A stretch of 9,405 bases of DNA from Clostridia bacterium (GCA_030610745.1 JAUWRC010000048.1:1-9405); one strand, 5' to 3'. Shown: positions 1 through 6,494, counted from the first letter of the stretch. The notes: a model not told the origin generated them from the sequence alone. Made by a program: numbers and translations.

Positions 1-1151
1 AATTGGTCTCCCGGCACTACCGGTTTTCTAAACCTGGCCTTATCAATTCCAGCGAAATAAGCTAACTTACCCTGATTTTCACTCTTGTGTAAAAGATAGA
101 CCCCTGCTACCTGAGCCATAGCCTCAATAATTAAAACTGCCGGCACTACAGGATGTCCGGGAAAATGACCAGCAAAATAAGGCTCATTTACAGTAATATT
201 TTTTATCCCCACTATCTCCTTTTCTCCCACCTCCAGAATTCTGTCCACAAGAAGAAAAGGATATCTATGGGGAAGGATTCTTTCAATATCATCTATATTC
301 AGGAAGCCTTTTTTTCTTTCCTTTAGCTTTTCCAGCTTCTGAATTAATCTGACGTTAAAGGAATGGCCAGATTTCACAGCTATAATGTGAACCTGGATAG
401 GTCCACCCAAAAGATAAAGGTCTCCTATTAAGTCGAGAATCTTATGGCGCACAGGCTCATTAGGAAATCTCAATCCTTCTTTATTAATAATTCCCTTTTT
501 ATTAATCACTACCGCATTCTTTAAAGACCCCCCTTGAATAAGACCTCTTTCTTTTAAGCTTTCTACTTCCTCCATAAAACCAAAAGTTCTCGACGGAGCA
601 ATCTCCTGAGTAAACGTGGGCTCATTAATGCTGAACTCGGCAAATTGAGATTTGAGAGGAGAGTAAGGAAAATCTACCGTATAGGTAATCTTTAACTCAG
701 AAGAGGGAAGAACCACTAATCTCTTGTCTTTTTCTTCTATCCAAAGAGGCTCCTCTACTTTAAAAAACTCCCGCGGCATCTCCTGTTCTACCACTCCCGC
801 TTTCTGAATCAATTTCACAAAAGGAAGAGCACTTCCGTCACCAGCTGGAATCTCCTCCTCATCAATTTTAACCCTTACATTATCTATCTCCAGACCAGCT
901 AAAGCTGCTAAGATGTGTTCTACTGTTCGAACTTTGACTTCTCCCTCCCCCAGAGATGTCCCTCGCACATTGCTTACTACCTTGTCCACTCTTGCTCTAA
1001 TCTGAGGAGAGCCAGGTATATCTTCCCGTACAAAGACTATTCCCTTTCCCGGGGGTGCCGGTTCCAACGTAAGAGTAACCTCTCTTCCTAAATGCAGTCC
1101 TCTTCCTTTATAGGAAACAGTTTTCCCAATAGTTTTTTGCCGATGTATCAT
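1..1151 (-). CDS. lpxC/fabZ: LpxC-FabZ fusion: UDP-3-O-acyl-GlcNAc deacetylase / 3-hydroxyacyl-ACP dehydratase (3' end outside window)
   Basis: This bifunctional protein joins the committed, zinc-dependent deacetylation step of lipid A synthesis to a FabZ dehydratase of fatty acid elongation; both are cytoplasmic. I translated it from the ATG at 1151-1149 and the frame stays open to base 1 (383 codons). The LpxC part (about residues 1-280) shows TVEHILAAL with zinc ligand H79, DGSALPFV, APSRTFGF, GGSLKNAVV, RHKILDLIGD (H236, D240) and SGHS (H263). This spacing is almost that of E. coli LpxC (H79, H238, D242, H265). A short charged linker follows, then FabZ from about residue 287: LPHRYPFLLVD, HFPGHPVVPAVLIIEAMAQ with catalytic H329 and E343. 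About 40-50 FabZ residues should lie beyond the window. A GGGAG ribosome site precedes the start, which lies one base after the lpxD stop. Such fusions are known from Bacteroidetes and several other diderm phyla. The identification is secure. Confidence 0.96.
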   Translation of the reverse strand, partial: MIHRQKTIGKTVSYKGRGLHLGREVTLTLEPAPPGKGIVFVREDIPGSPQIRARVDKVVSNVRGTSLGEGEVKVRTVEHILAALAGLEIDNVRVKIDEEEIPAGDGSALPFVKLIQKAGVVEQEMPREFFKVEEPLWIEEKDKRLVVLPSSELKITYTVDFPYSPLKSQFAEFSINEPTFTQEIAPSRTFGFMEEVESLKERGLIQGGSLKNAVVINKKGIINKEGLRFPNEPVRHKILDLIGDLYLLGGPIQVHIIAVKSGHSFNVRLIQKLEKLKERKKGFLNIDDIERILPHRYPFLLVDRILEVGEKEIVGIKNITVNEPYFAGHFPGHPVVPAVLIIEAMAQVAGVYLLHKSENQGKLAYFAGIDKARFRKPVVPGDQ

Positions 1152-1152
1152 T

Positions 1153-2169
1153 CTATCTTTCTCCCATCTTCTTTTCTAATTCCTTAATCCTTTTTACAAG
1201 TCGGGGCAAGTGATTGGCAATAGCCTTTGCCCTTTTCTGCTTAGAATGTAATCTTGCCGGAAAGCCGGAAACAAATAGATTACTCGGTGTATTTTTAGTA
1301 ACTCCGGCTTTGGCAGCCACTATGGTATTACTGCCTATAGTTACATGTTCGGTTACTCCTGCCTGACCAGCCATAATCACTCCATCTTTCAGAGTTGAAC
1401 TTCCTGAAATTCCTGCTAAAGCTACTATGGCAACATTTTTTCCCAGAGTAACATTGTGAGCAATGTGGACTAAATTATCAATCTTACATCCGGAACCTAT
1501 GCGGGTCTCTCCTGTCGTTGCCCGGTCTATGGCTACATTAGCTCCGAGCTCCACCTCATCCCCGATGACCACCCTGCCCACTTGAGGAATCTTGTGATAA
1601 GATCCATCTTTCTTTTTAACAAAGCCAAAGCCATCTGAACCTATAACTGTTCCCGAATGAATGAGCACCCGCTTTCCAACAGTAGTATCATCTAGAATAG
1701 TTACTCGGGGATATAGGAGACTATCTTTTCCTATAAGGACCTTATTGCCCAGATATACTCCGGAACCGAGATAAACATTATCTCCTATTTCAACTCCATC
1801 ACCCACTACTACATAAGGGCCCAGGGTAACGTTCTTACCCAGCTTCACATCTTTACCTATTAGAGCTGTAGGATGAATTCCAGAAAATCTTTGTACTTGA
1901 GGGGCAAAAAGTTCCAGAACTTGAGCAAAAGCTAAGCGAGGATCTCTTACACGAATGATAGGTTTCGGGAAATTTTTAACTTTCAAGGGGACGATTACTG
2001 CTGAGGCCTGGCTATTCCTGGCTTTATCCAGGAACTTCTCGGAGACAGCAAAAATAATCTCACCTTTCTTTGCCTCCTCCGCCTTAGCTACGCCCTCTAT
2101 TATTATGTTTTTATCCCCTTCAATACTGCCCTGGATTAACCCTGCCAATTCCTTTAAAGTTTTCTTCAT
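1153..2169 (-). CDS. lpxD: LpxD, UDP-3-O-(3-hydroxyacyl)glucosamine N-acyltransferase
   Basis: LpxD transfers a 3-hydroxyacyl chain from acyl carrier protein to the 2-amino group of UDP-3-O-acyl-glucosamine, the step directly after LpxC, in the cytoplasm. The 338 residues match the usual family length. An N-terminal uridine-binding domain (about 1-95, with GEIIFAVSEKF) is followed by a left-handed beta-helix of hexapeptide repeats (about 97-290, e.g. IGKDVKLGKNVTLG). The GSDGFGF motif is at 177-183. DNLVHIAHNV places the expected catalytic histidine at H238 (H239 in E. coli). A basic C-terminal helix (about 308-338) resembles the acyl-carrier-protein contact helix. The ATG overlaps the skp stop codon as ATGA, and no strong ribosome site is visible, so translation is probably coupled to skp. 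The lpxC/fabZ start follows one base after its stop. The identification is secure. Confidence 0.97.
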   Translation of the reverse strand: MKKTLKELAGLIQGSIEGDKNIIIEGVAKAEEAKKGEIIFAVSEKFLDKARNSQASAVIVPLKVKNFPKPIIRVRDPRLAFAQVLELFAPQVQRFSGIHPTALIGKDVKLGKNVTLGPYVVVGDGVEIGDNVYLGSGVYLGNKVLIGKDSLLYPRVTILDDTTVGKRVLIHSGTVIGSDGFGFVKKKDGSYHKIPQVGRVVIGDEVELGANVAIDRATTGETRIGSGCKIDNLVHIAHNVTLGKNVAIVALAGISGSSTLKDGVIMAGQAGVTEHVTIGSNTIVAAKAGVTKNTPSNLFVSGFPARLHSKQKRAKAIANHLPRLVKRIKELEKKMGER

Positions 2170-2771
2170 TTCTTTTCTTTGTACTCTTCATTCAATCTAA
2201 GGAACACCTTTTCTGTTAAATCAAGTTCAGGGTCAGGAGCAATATATATTAATTCAGGCTCTGTAAGATATATTAAATCTTCTTCTTTAATAAAATTGAA
2301 AACAAAGCGATATCCTTCTTTCTCAGCAATAATCCTTACCATAGCTACGATATCACTCTTTATCTCCTCGGTATACTCCGCACCTTGCTCTTGGAGTTTT
2401 TCATTAAACTCCTGGGCTAAACTGTTCCATTCATCAACTTTCTGCTGTATCTCTGTCTGTTTTTCCTGTTTGGCCTCCTCGGTAAGTATTGAACTCTGCT
2501 TTTCTAGCTCGTTTGTTAAGGACTCTATCTCTTCTTTTTTCTCTTCTAGAGTTTGCTGATATTCTTCAGCCTGTCTGTTTAACCGGGCGTCTAGATCTTC
2601 AGTTTTCTCATACTCATTAAAGAGCTTCTCGAAATCTACATAACCTATTTTAAGGTAAATGTCTGCCTTCGCTGCCTGAATACCCAAACCTAACAAAGAG
2701 CAAATACCCAGACCTAACAAAAAGCATAACAAAATAGCCAGGAAAACCGGTCTTTTATTTTCTTTTCTCAT
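2166..2771 (-). CDS. skp: Skp/OmpH-family periplasmic chaperone
   Basis: Skp-family proteins are trimeric periplasmic chaperones that hold unfolded outer-membrane proteins during transit to the BAM machinery. The 201-residue product has a basic N-terminus, a long hydrophobic stretch (about 8-31) and a plausible signal peptidase I site after AAKA (residue 36). IGYVDFEKLFNEY, a typical start of the mature OmpH domain, comes next. A long, charged, Glu/Lys/Gln-rich coiled coil (about 55-135) forms the tentacle region. The C-terminal part (AEKEGYRFVFNF, then VFLRLNEEY) also fits the family. The signal segment is longer than usual and might act as an anchor. An AGGAG ribosome site precedes the ATG, which shares one base with the ybeY stop (TGATG), and the gene ends in an ATGA overlap with lpxD. 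The order skp-lpxD is conserved in proteobacteria and supports the call, since sequence identity in this family is usually low. Confidence 0.9.
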   Translation of the reverse strand: MRKENKRPVFLAILLCFLLGLGICSLLGLGIQAAKADIYLKIGYVDFEKLFNEYEKTEDLDARLNRQAEEYQQTLEEKKEEIESLTNELEKQSSILTEEAKQEKQTEIQQKVDEWNSLAQEFNEKLQEQGAEYTEEIKSDIVAMVRIIAEKEGYRFVFNFIKEEDLIYLTEPELIYIAPDPELDLTEKVFLRLNEEYKEKK

Positions 2772-3217
2772 CAGCCTCTCTCCTTTCTTATTCCTAAATC
2801 TCGCAAGATTTGGCCTTCCTTATCCCGCATGAGCTCTTTCTTCTCTTTTTCTTCATCAGTGTAGCCAAGCAAGTGAAGAACTCCATGAACCGTTAAAAGA
2901 GCAAGCTCATTCCTCAAAGAATGCCCCTCTCCTCTGGCCTGTTCCTCTGCCTTATCTACTGAAATCACCACCTCTCCCAGAAGATTCTTCGTAGAAACAA
3001 ATTCCCCTCCTAAGGAAAAGGCCAGTACATCAGTAATTCTCCTTACTCCTCGAAACTTCTCATTTAACTCACTTATCTTTTTATTATTCACCAGGGCTAG
3101 ACTAACCTCTTTATCCTCGCTCGCCAATTCATTCCTTAAGGTCTGCGAGATAATTTTTCTCAAAAATCTTTGATTCACCCGTCTTCCCTGAAGATTTTTT
3201 ATCTGAATCTTAAACAT
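2771..3217 (-). CDS. ybeY: YbeY, endoribonuclease/rRNA maturation factor (His-His-Asp metal-site variant)
   Basis: YbeY is a metal-dependent single-strand endoribonuclease linked to 16S rRNA 3' end maturation and ribosome quality control. The 148-residue length is normal. Family signatures are TDVLAFSL (62-69), LGEVVIS (80-86) and the metal motif HGVLHLLGYTDEE (111-123). The first two ligands, H111 and H115, are present. The third position, usually His in GYDH, is Asp (D121), giving H-x3-H-x5-D. I recall similar Asp variants in Bacteroidetes, so this is probably still an active site. The gene lies between the pgpH-like gene and skp. The first Met is supported by the usual family N-terminus, but no Shine-Dalgarno sequence is visible before it: the sequence there is AT-rich, and a heptamer repeat array begins 9 bases from the start codon. 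Translation may be leaderless-like or weak. Confidence 0.95.
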   Translation of the reverse strand: MFKIQIKNLQGRRVNQRFLRKIISQTLRNELASEDKEVSLALVNNKKISELNEKFRGVRRITDVLAFSLGGEFVSTKNLLGEVVISVDKAEEQARGEGHSLRNELALLTVHGVLHLLGYTDEEKEKKELMRDKEGQILRDLGIRKERG

Positions 3218-3225
3218 ATCTAATT

Positions 3226-3253
3226 TAGCGTATAGCGGGTAGCGTTTAGCGTA
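3226..3253. repeat. Heptamer tandem array A (TAGCGTA-type), 4 units
   Basis: Four consecutive 7-base units, beginning TAGCGTA then TAGCGGG (3226-3239), keep strict register; the third and fourth units are one-base variants or identical to the first. A partial TAG then runs into the palindromic repeat at 3256. The array lies just upstream of the ybeY start codon on the ybeY template side, where a ribosome site would be expected. No function is known to me. Confidence 0.85.
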
Positions 3254-3255
3254 TA

Positions 3256-3277
3256 GTAGCGGTGCGATTTATCGCAC
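3256..3277 (+). repeat. 22-base palindromic repeat, copy 1
   Basis: The stretch reads GTAGCG followed by a perfect 7-bp inverted repeat, GTGCGAT and ATCGCAC around a two-base TT centre (3262-3277). All 22 bases recur as the exact reverse complement at 9358-9379. It lies in the 130-base gap between ybeY and the pgpH-like gene, so its transcript could form a small hairpin within the operon. It is followed by a short palindrome, TAAGAA-G-TTCTTA (3281-3293). Confidence 0.85.
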
Positions 3278-3314
3278 ATTTAAGAAGTTCTTATAGCTTA
3301 ACCCATTTACCTGT

Positions 3315-3356
3315 GAGCCATCAGCCATGAGCTATGAGCCATCCAGCTTACAGCTT
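3315..3356. repeat. Heptamer tandem array B (GAGCCAT-type), 4 clear plus 2 diverged units
   Basis: Units of 7 bases run from 3315: GAGCCAT, CAGCCAT, then a GAGCTAT variant and a further GAGCCAT (to 3342). Two diverged units (CCAGCTT-like) follow to 3356 with a one-base phase change. The diverged units include the stop codon (3348-3350) and last codons of the pgpH-like gene, so the array reaches into coding sequence at the gene's 3' end. Confidence 0.8.
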
Positions 3357-4826
3357 CCTCACCAGCATCTCTTCAGGATACCTTCCCCGCGTATGAACAA
3401 TACCTATAAGAGTTCGGGTAAAAGCATCTCTCACCCTGCTTATCTCTCTTAAGGTTAAATTACATTCGTCTAACTGCCCATCTTTTAATTTGTTATCTAT
3501 AACCTTGTTCACCTGAGCCTCTATGCTTTTAAGAGTTTTGCGAGGAGCAAAACGAAAGGCAGCTTCTGCTGAATCGGCTAACATGACAATGGCTGATTCC
3601 TTAGTTTGGGGCTTAGGCCCTGGATAACGGAAATTTTCCTCCTCTATTGACTCTTTATCTCTTTTGTTTCCCTTCAAGAGCGCCTCTCTATAAAAATAAG
3701 CTATTAATCCGGTTCCATGATGCTCTCTGATGATATCGATGATAGCCTGAGGAAGTCGATTCTCCTGAGCAAGTTCTACCCCATCTTTTACATGAGAGGT
3801 GACAATGATGGAGCTTATATTGGGGCGCACCCTATCATGATGATTATTCTTGCTTAATCCAGCATTTTCGAAAAAAAAATGAGGCCGAATAATCTTACCC
3901 ACATCATGATAATAAGCTCCTACTCTTGTCAAAAGATAGTTAGCACCAATAGCTTCTGCTCCAGCCTCAGCTAGGCTGGCAACCATTATAGTATGGTGAT
4001 GGGTGCCAGGAGCCTCTAGGGTTAATCTATTTAAGAGGGGGGAATTAAAATTGCTTAGTTCTAGCAATTTAATGTCGGTAATTACGCCAAAGTAAGTCTC
4101 TAAATAAGGTAAAACCACTGTAGCTAAAATGCTAGAAAAAAGTCCGCTTCCCATTCCCCACAGAGTCAAAGGGATTATCTCGGATACCGAATAGTTAGCC
4201 AGCAGGCTCACAGCCAATATTACCAAGACATTGGCCAGGCCTACATAAAGGCCACTTTTAGTTAAATCAGTCCTTTGATGAACAAAAGAAGCACTGTAGG
4301 CTCCTACCATTCCTCCTACCGCCAGAACTGGTAGAATCTCCAGGCTCTGGGTACTAATGCTGAAAAGAATGGCCAAGAGTAAAGTCACCATAATAGATAA
4401 AGCAGGAACAAAAAGAAGCGAAACCAAAATAGATAAAAAGGCAAGAGGGATAAAGTAATTAGATACCTGGGGCAAAACTGTAATAATTCCGCCTATTATG
4501 ACCGTAGAGATGATTAAAATTCCCAACAAAGACAATGGCTTAAACAGAAGAAATTTTGGCCAGAACTTAAAAAGGTAGAGGGATGAAATAGAAACAAAGA
4601 GAGTTATGAGAATAATCATCCCCGCCTTATTAATAAAAAGAGCGGCCTCTTTTGGCGAAGATAAAAGAAAGACCAGAGATAAGCCTACTACAAGCCCTAT
4701 TCCCCATATCCATTTTGAGAGATGTTTCTCTACAAATAAATTTTTGAGCTTGAATCTTTCTTCTTGCGGGGTCTTTTCCTTCTCAAATCTTTTAATGAGC
4801 TTTAATCTATTTTTCATAACTTTCAT
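3348..4826 (-). CDS. PgpH-type membrane HD-domain phosphodiesterase lacking the extracytoplasmic 7TMR-HDED domain
   Basis: The C-terminal half matches the HD phosphohydrolase domain of the PgpH/YqfF family, whose studied members hydrolyse cyclic di-AMP. Visible metal and active-site motifs are LEAPGTHHHTIMVA (His 276-278), GAYYHDVGK (H307, D308), REHHGTG (H369, H370) and MLADSAEAA (D418). Before it lie about seven to eight hydrophobic segments (roughly 38-56, 68-87, 97-118, 122-160, 163-182, 192-211, 219-240). Family members are usually about 700 residues, with a large extracytoplasmic domain between membrane helices 1 and 2. Here only about ten residues separate those helices and the total is 492. 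Upstream in-frame DNA is inside phoH, so a missed N-terminus is unlikely. The ATG at 4826 overlaps phoH by 20 bases; a second ATG at 4817 is possible. The phoH-pgpH-ybeY order agrees with the family. Cyclic di-AMP as substrate is inferred. Confidence 0.9.
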   Translation of the reverse strand: MKVMKNRLKLIKRFEKEKTPQEERFKLKNLFVEKHLSKWIWGIGLVVGLSLVFLLSSPKEAALFINKAGMIILITLFVSISSLYLFKFWPKFLLFKPLSLLGILIISTVIIGGIITVLPQVSNYFIPLAFLSILVSLLFVPALSIMVTLLLAILFSISTQSLEILPVLAVGGMVGAYSASFVHQRTDLTKSGLYVGLANVLVILAVSLLANYSVSEIIPLTLWGMGSGLFSSILATVVLPYLETYFGVITDIKLLELSNFNSPLLNRLTLEAPGTHHHTIMVASLAEAGAEAIGANYLLTRVGAYYHDVGKIIRPHFFFENAGLSKNNHHDRVRPNISSIIVTSHVKDGVELAQENRLPQAIIDIIREHHGTGLIAYFYREALLKGNKRDKESIEEENFRYPGPKPQTKESAIVMLADSAEAAFRFAPRKTLKSIEAQVNKVIDNKLKDGQLDECNLTLREISRVRDAFTRTLIGIVHTRGRYPEEMLVRKL

Positions 4827-5757
4827 AAGCTTTTACAATCTCTTGCACCAGATGATGCCTTACTACATCTCTTTGAGTAAGATAGACAGTCTGCATCCCC
4901 TTTATACTTTTAAATAGCGACTGCACTTTTACTAATCCTGAATTTTTAGACGCAGGAAGATCAATCTGGGTAATATCTCCGGTAACTACTACCTTTGAAC
5001 CAAACCCTAATCTGGTCAAAAACATTTTCATTTGCTCATAGGTTGTATTTTGCGCCTCATCCAGGATGATAAAAGCATCATTTAAGGTACGTCCCCTCAT
5101 ATAAGCCAGGGGAGCAATCTCAATAATTCTCCTCTCCAGAAAACTCTGAAATTTATCAGCAAGGACTAGCTCATACAGAGCATCGTATAAAGGACGAAGA
5201 TATGGTTCTACTTTCTCCTCCAGTCCTCCGGGCAGGTAACCTAACTTTTCCCCTGCCTCTACAGTAGGACGAGTCAAAATTATGCGCACTACTTCTTCCT
5301 TCTCTAGTGCTGCTACAGCCATGGCTACAGCTAAATAGGTTTTACCTGTTCCAGCAGGGCCAATACTGAAAGTAACTTCATTCTCCCTCATTGCCTTTAC
5401 GTATTCCCGCTGTCCCTTTGTCCTTGGTCTTATCTTTCTTCCCCGAGGGGTAGTGAAAATCACGGGAGAAAAAACCTCATCTAAATCTCCTTCTCTTCCC
5501 TCCTTTATTCTCCTCAGGGCAGATTTTATCTCTTCGGGATAGAGAGGATATCCTTTATCCAGTTCCAGGAAAATCCTTCTAATCAGTTCCTCTGCCTTCT
5601 CTGCCCCTTCTTTCGCTCCTTCAATCTTCAAGGAATTATCTCTTAAAGTAAAGGCAACCCCTAATTCCTTCTCTATAAATTTCAAATTCTCATCTTTTTC
5701 GCCGCAGAGAAGTTCCGCCTGATTCCTATCTTTTATCTTTATTTTTACTTCTTTCAA
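4807..5757 (-). CDS. phoH: PhoH-family ATPase (PhoH/PhoL/YbeZ type), TTG start proposed
   Basis: PhoH proteins are P-loop ATPases with predicted RNA-related roles, commonly encoded next to ybeY. Numbering from the proposed TTG start (5757-5755) gives 316 residues, close to the usual family length. A small KH-like N-terminal region covers about 1-65. The ATPase core has Walker A GPAGTGKT (133-140), TRPTVEAGEKLGYLPG (about 162-177), Walker B FIILDEAQN (229-237), and VTGDITQIDLP (about 258-268). The frame stays open upstream to an ATG at 5913, but those extra 52 residues are encoded by dispersed repeats (including a PHPFPLPTGERE-like stretch) and are not expected in the protein. An AGGAGG lies three bases before the TTG. 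The stop overlaps the next gene by 20 bases. The identification is secure; the start is probable. Confidence 0.93.
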   Translation of the reverse strand: MKEVKIKIKDRNQAELLCGEKDENLKFIEKELGVAFTLRDNSLKIEGAKEGAEKAEELIRRIFLELDKGYPLYPEEIKSALRRIKEGREGDLDEVFSPVIFTTPRGRKIRPRTKGQREYVKAMRENEVTFSIGPAGTGKTYLAVAMAVAALEKEEVVRIILTRPTVEAGEKLGYLPGGLEEKVEPYLRPLYDALYELVLADKFQSFLERRIIEIAPLAYMRGRTLNDAFIILDEAQNTTYEQMKMFLTRLGFGSKVVVTGDITQIDLPASKNSGLVKVQSLFKSIKGMQTVYLTQRDVVRHHLVQEIVKAYESYEK

Positions 5758-5766
5758 CTTCCTCCT
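5755..5766 (-). promoter_or_regulatory. Ribosome-binding site deciding the phoH start
   Basis: On the minus strand AGGAGG (5766-5761) is followed by AAG and then TTG (5757-5755). The three-base spacing is shorter than ideal, but no ATG or GTG codon lies at a better distance in frame. The upstream ATG candidates (5913, 5805) have no ribosome site and lie in repeats. Confidence 0.6.
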
Positions 5767-5774
5767 ACCTATCT

Positions 5775-5816
5775 CGTATTGCGTATGGTAAATAACGTAG
5801 AGCATACAGCATTGCT
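5775..5816. repeat. Heptamer tandem array C (CGTATTG-type), about 6 degenerate units
   Basis: Starting CGTATTG (5775) and CGTATGG (5782), the sequence continues in 7-base steps with increasing divergence (a TAAATAA-like unit, CGTAGAG, CATACAG) to about 5816. It sits directly beside the hairpin repeat at 5817. The unit is the same as in array E near 9240, read on the other strand. Confidence 0.65.
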
Positions 5817-5852
5817 CCCTCTCCCCTGTGGGGAGAGGGAAGGGGTGAGGGG
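5817..5852 (-). repeat. GC-rich hairpin repeat (CCCTCTCCCC-TGT-GGGGAGAGGG), copy 1
   Basis: A perfect 10-bp inverted repeat (5817-5826 with 5830-5839) with a three-base loop is followed by AGGGGTGAGGGG. Read on the minus strand it matches the copy at 9199-9234, including the CCCCTCACC lead-in. Sequences of this kind are widespread dispersed elements in environmental bacterial genomes (recalled, not searched). It would lie in the 5' leader of the phoH transcript. Confidence 0.85.
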
Positions 5853-5855
5853 ACA

Positions 5856-5883
5856 CGAGCGACGAGCAACGAACAACGAATTT
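5856..5883. repeat. Heptamer tandem array D (CGAGCAA-type), 4 units
   Basis: Four in-register 7-base units begin CGAGCGA and CGAGCAA; the third differs by one base and the fourth is a diverged CGAATTT. A ten-base piece of the same family (CGAGCAACGA) also occurs at 6703-6712, directly against the stop codon of the ABC ATPase gene. Confidence 0.75.
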
Positions 5884-5895
5884 GTATCGCTTTAT

Positions 5896-5921
5896 ATTAT
5901 ACAAAATAGGCAAGATGTCAA
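5896..5921 (-). promoter_or_regulatory. Candidate sigma-70 promoter for the phoH operon
   Basis: Reading the minus strand, a consensus TTGACA (5921-5916) is followed after 14 bases by a consensus TATAAT (5901-5896). The spacing is short; a weaker TAATAT lies at 16 bases. The position between yacP and phoH fits a start for the phoH to lpxC/fabZ run, with the repeats at 5775-5883 in the leader. Confidence 0.5.
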
Positions 5922-5938
5922 ATAGTCTCGGACTATTT
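5920..5938. repeat. Perfect 8-bp inverted repeat across the yacP stop codon
   Basis: AAATAGTC and GACTATTT surround a three-base loop; the right arm contains the yacP stop (5933-5935) and the left arm touches the TTGACA of the phoH promoter candidate. It lacks a strong T-run on either strand, so it may be a weak terminator, an operator, or chance. Confidence 0.5.
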
Positions 5939-6445
5939 TCTTCTGAACTCCTCTAATTTCTTTCTAACTTCATCCCTCAGATAATCAGACATGGTTGGAT
6001 GGGATCCGGGTGGGCTGGGTAAATAGCTTTCTTTTAAAGCCTTCTGGCAAGATTCAATCTCTTTAAAGAAATTCTCAGGAGAAAGAACAAGAACCTTCTC
6101 ATCAACTACGGTCATCCCCTGAGAATAGTCTGAAGTAATTACGTAGATATAATTATAACAAGACCTATATTGAGAAACAAACCTCTCAATATAAGAATCA
6201 GCCGTTTCCCCTTTTCCAGTAAGGATAATCTTTAATCCGGAACCTGCTTCCTCGCTGGTATCAAGAGAGGGACGTCTATAAGCATCAAAAACCACATACC
6301 CTTCTACACCTTCCAGGCAGCAGTAGTTATCCACTAATCTAACCAGCTCTTCCTGAGCTTGATTTCTGCTTTTCTTTAATAGCTTCTTCAATCTGGGAAA
6401 GCTATGAATTACATTATAACCATCCACTAAAACAACAGTTTTCAT
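5933..6445 (-). CDS. yacP: YacP/Rae1-type NYN-domain ribonuclease
   Basis: This is a PIN-like NYN nuclease of the YacP group. The Bacillus relative (Rae1) is a ribosome-associated endoribonuclease; this product is presumably a cytoplasmic RNase too. The 170-residue length is normal. Signature acidic and metal-site motifs are VLVDGYNVIHSFP (D8, N11), VVFDAY (D54), GETADSYIERFV (D83, E87) and YVITSDYSQG (D106). The C-terminus is a basic, charged helix (about 155-170). The ATG at 6445 follows an AGGAA ribosome site. The gene stands between the ABC ATPase terminator and the phoH promoter candidate, so it may form a separate transcript or lead the phoH run. Its location beside phoH and ybeY makes an RNA-processing neighbourhood. 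Confidence 0.92.
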   Translation of the reverse strand: MKTVVLVDGYNVIHSFPRLKKLLKKSRNQAQEELVRLVDNYCCLEGVEGYVVFDAYRRPSLDTSEEAGSGLKIILTGKGETADSYIERFVSQYRSCYNYIYVITSDYSQGMTVVDEKVLVLSPENFFKEIESCQKALKESYLPSPPGSHPTMSDYLRDEVRKKLEEFRRK

Positions 6446-6494
6446 TAATTTATTTCCTATTCACCACAGAGATCGCAAAGTACGTAGAGAAGAA

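Noticed and set aside
1955..2559. Plus-strand open frames opposite lpxD and skp
   Set aside because: They are antisense to well-supported genes, rich in Ser/Phe from the complement of Lys/Glu codons, and have no ribosome sites.
3281..3293. Palindrome TAAGAA-G-TTCTTA as an operator
   Set aside because: It is short, AT-rich and lies among repeats inside an operon gap; nothing supports a regulatory role.
4606..4917. Plus-strand open frame opposite the phoH/pgpH-like junction
   Set aside because: It is antisense to two secure genes, with no family features or ribosome site.
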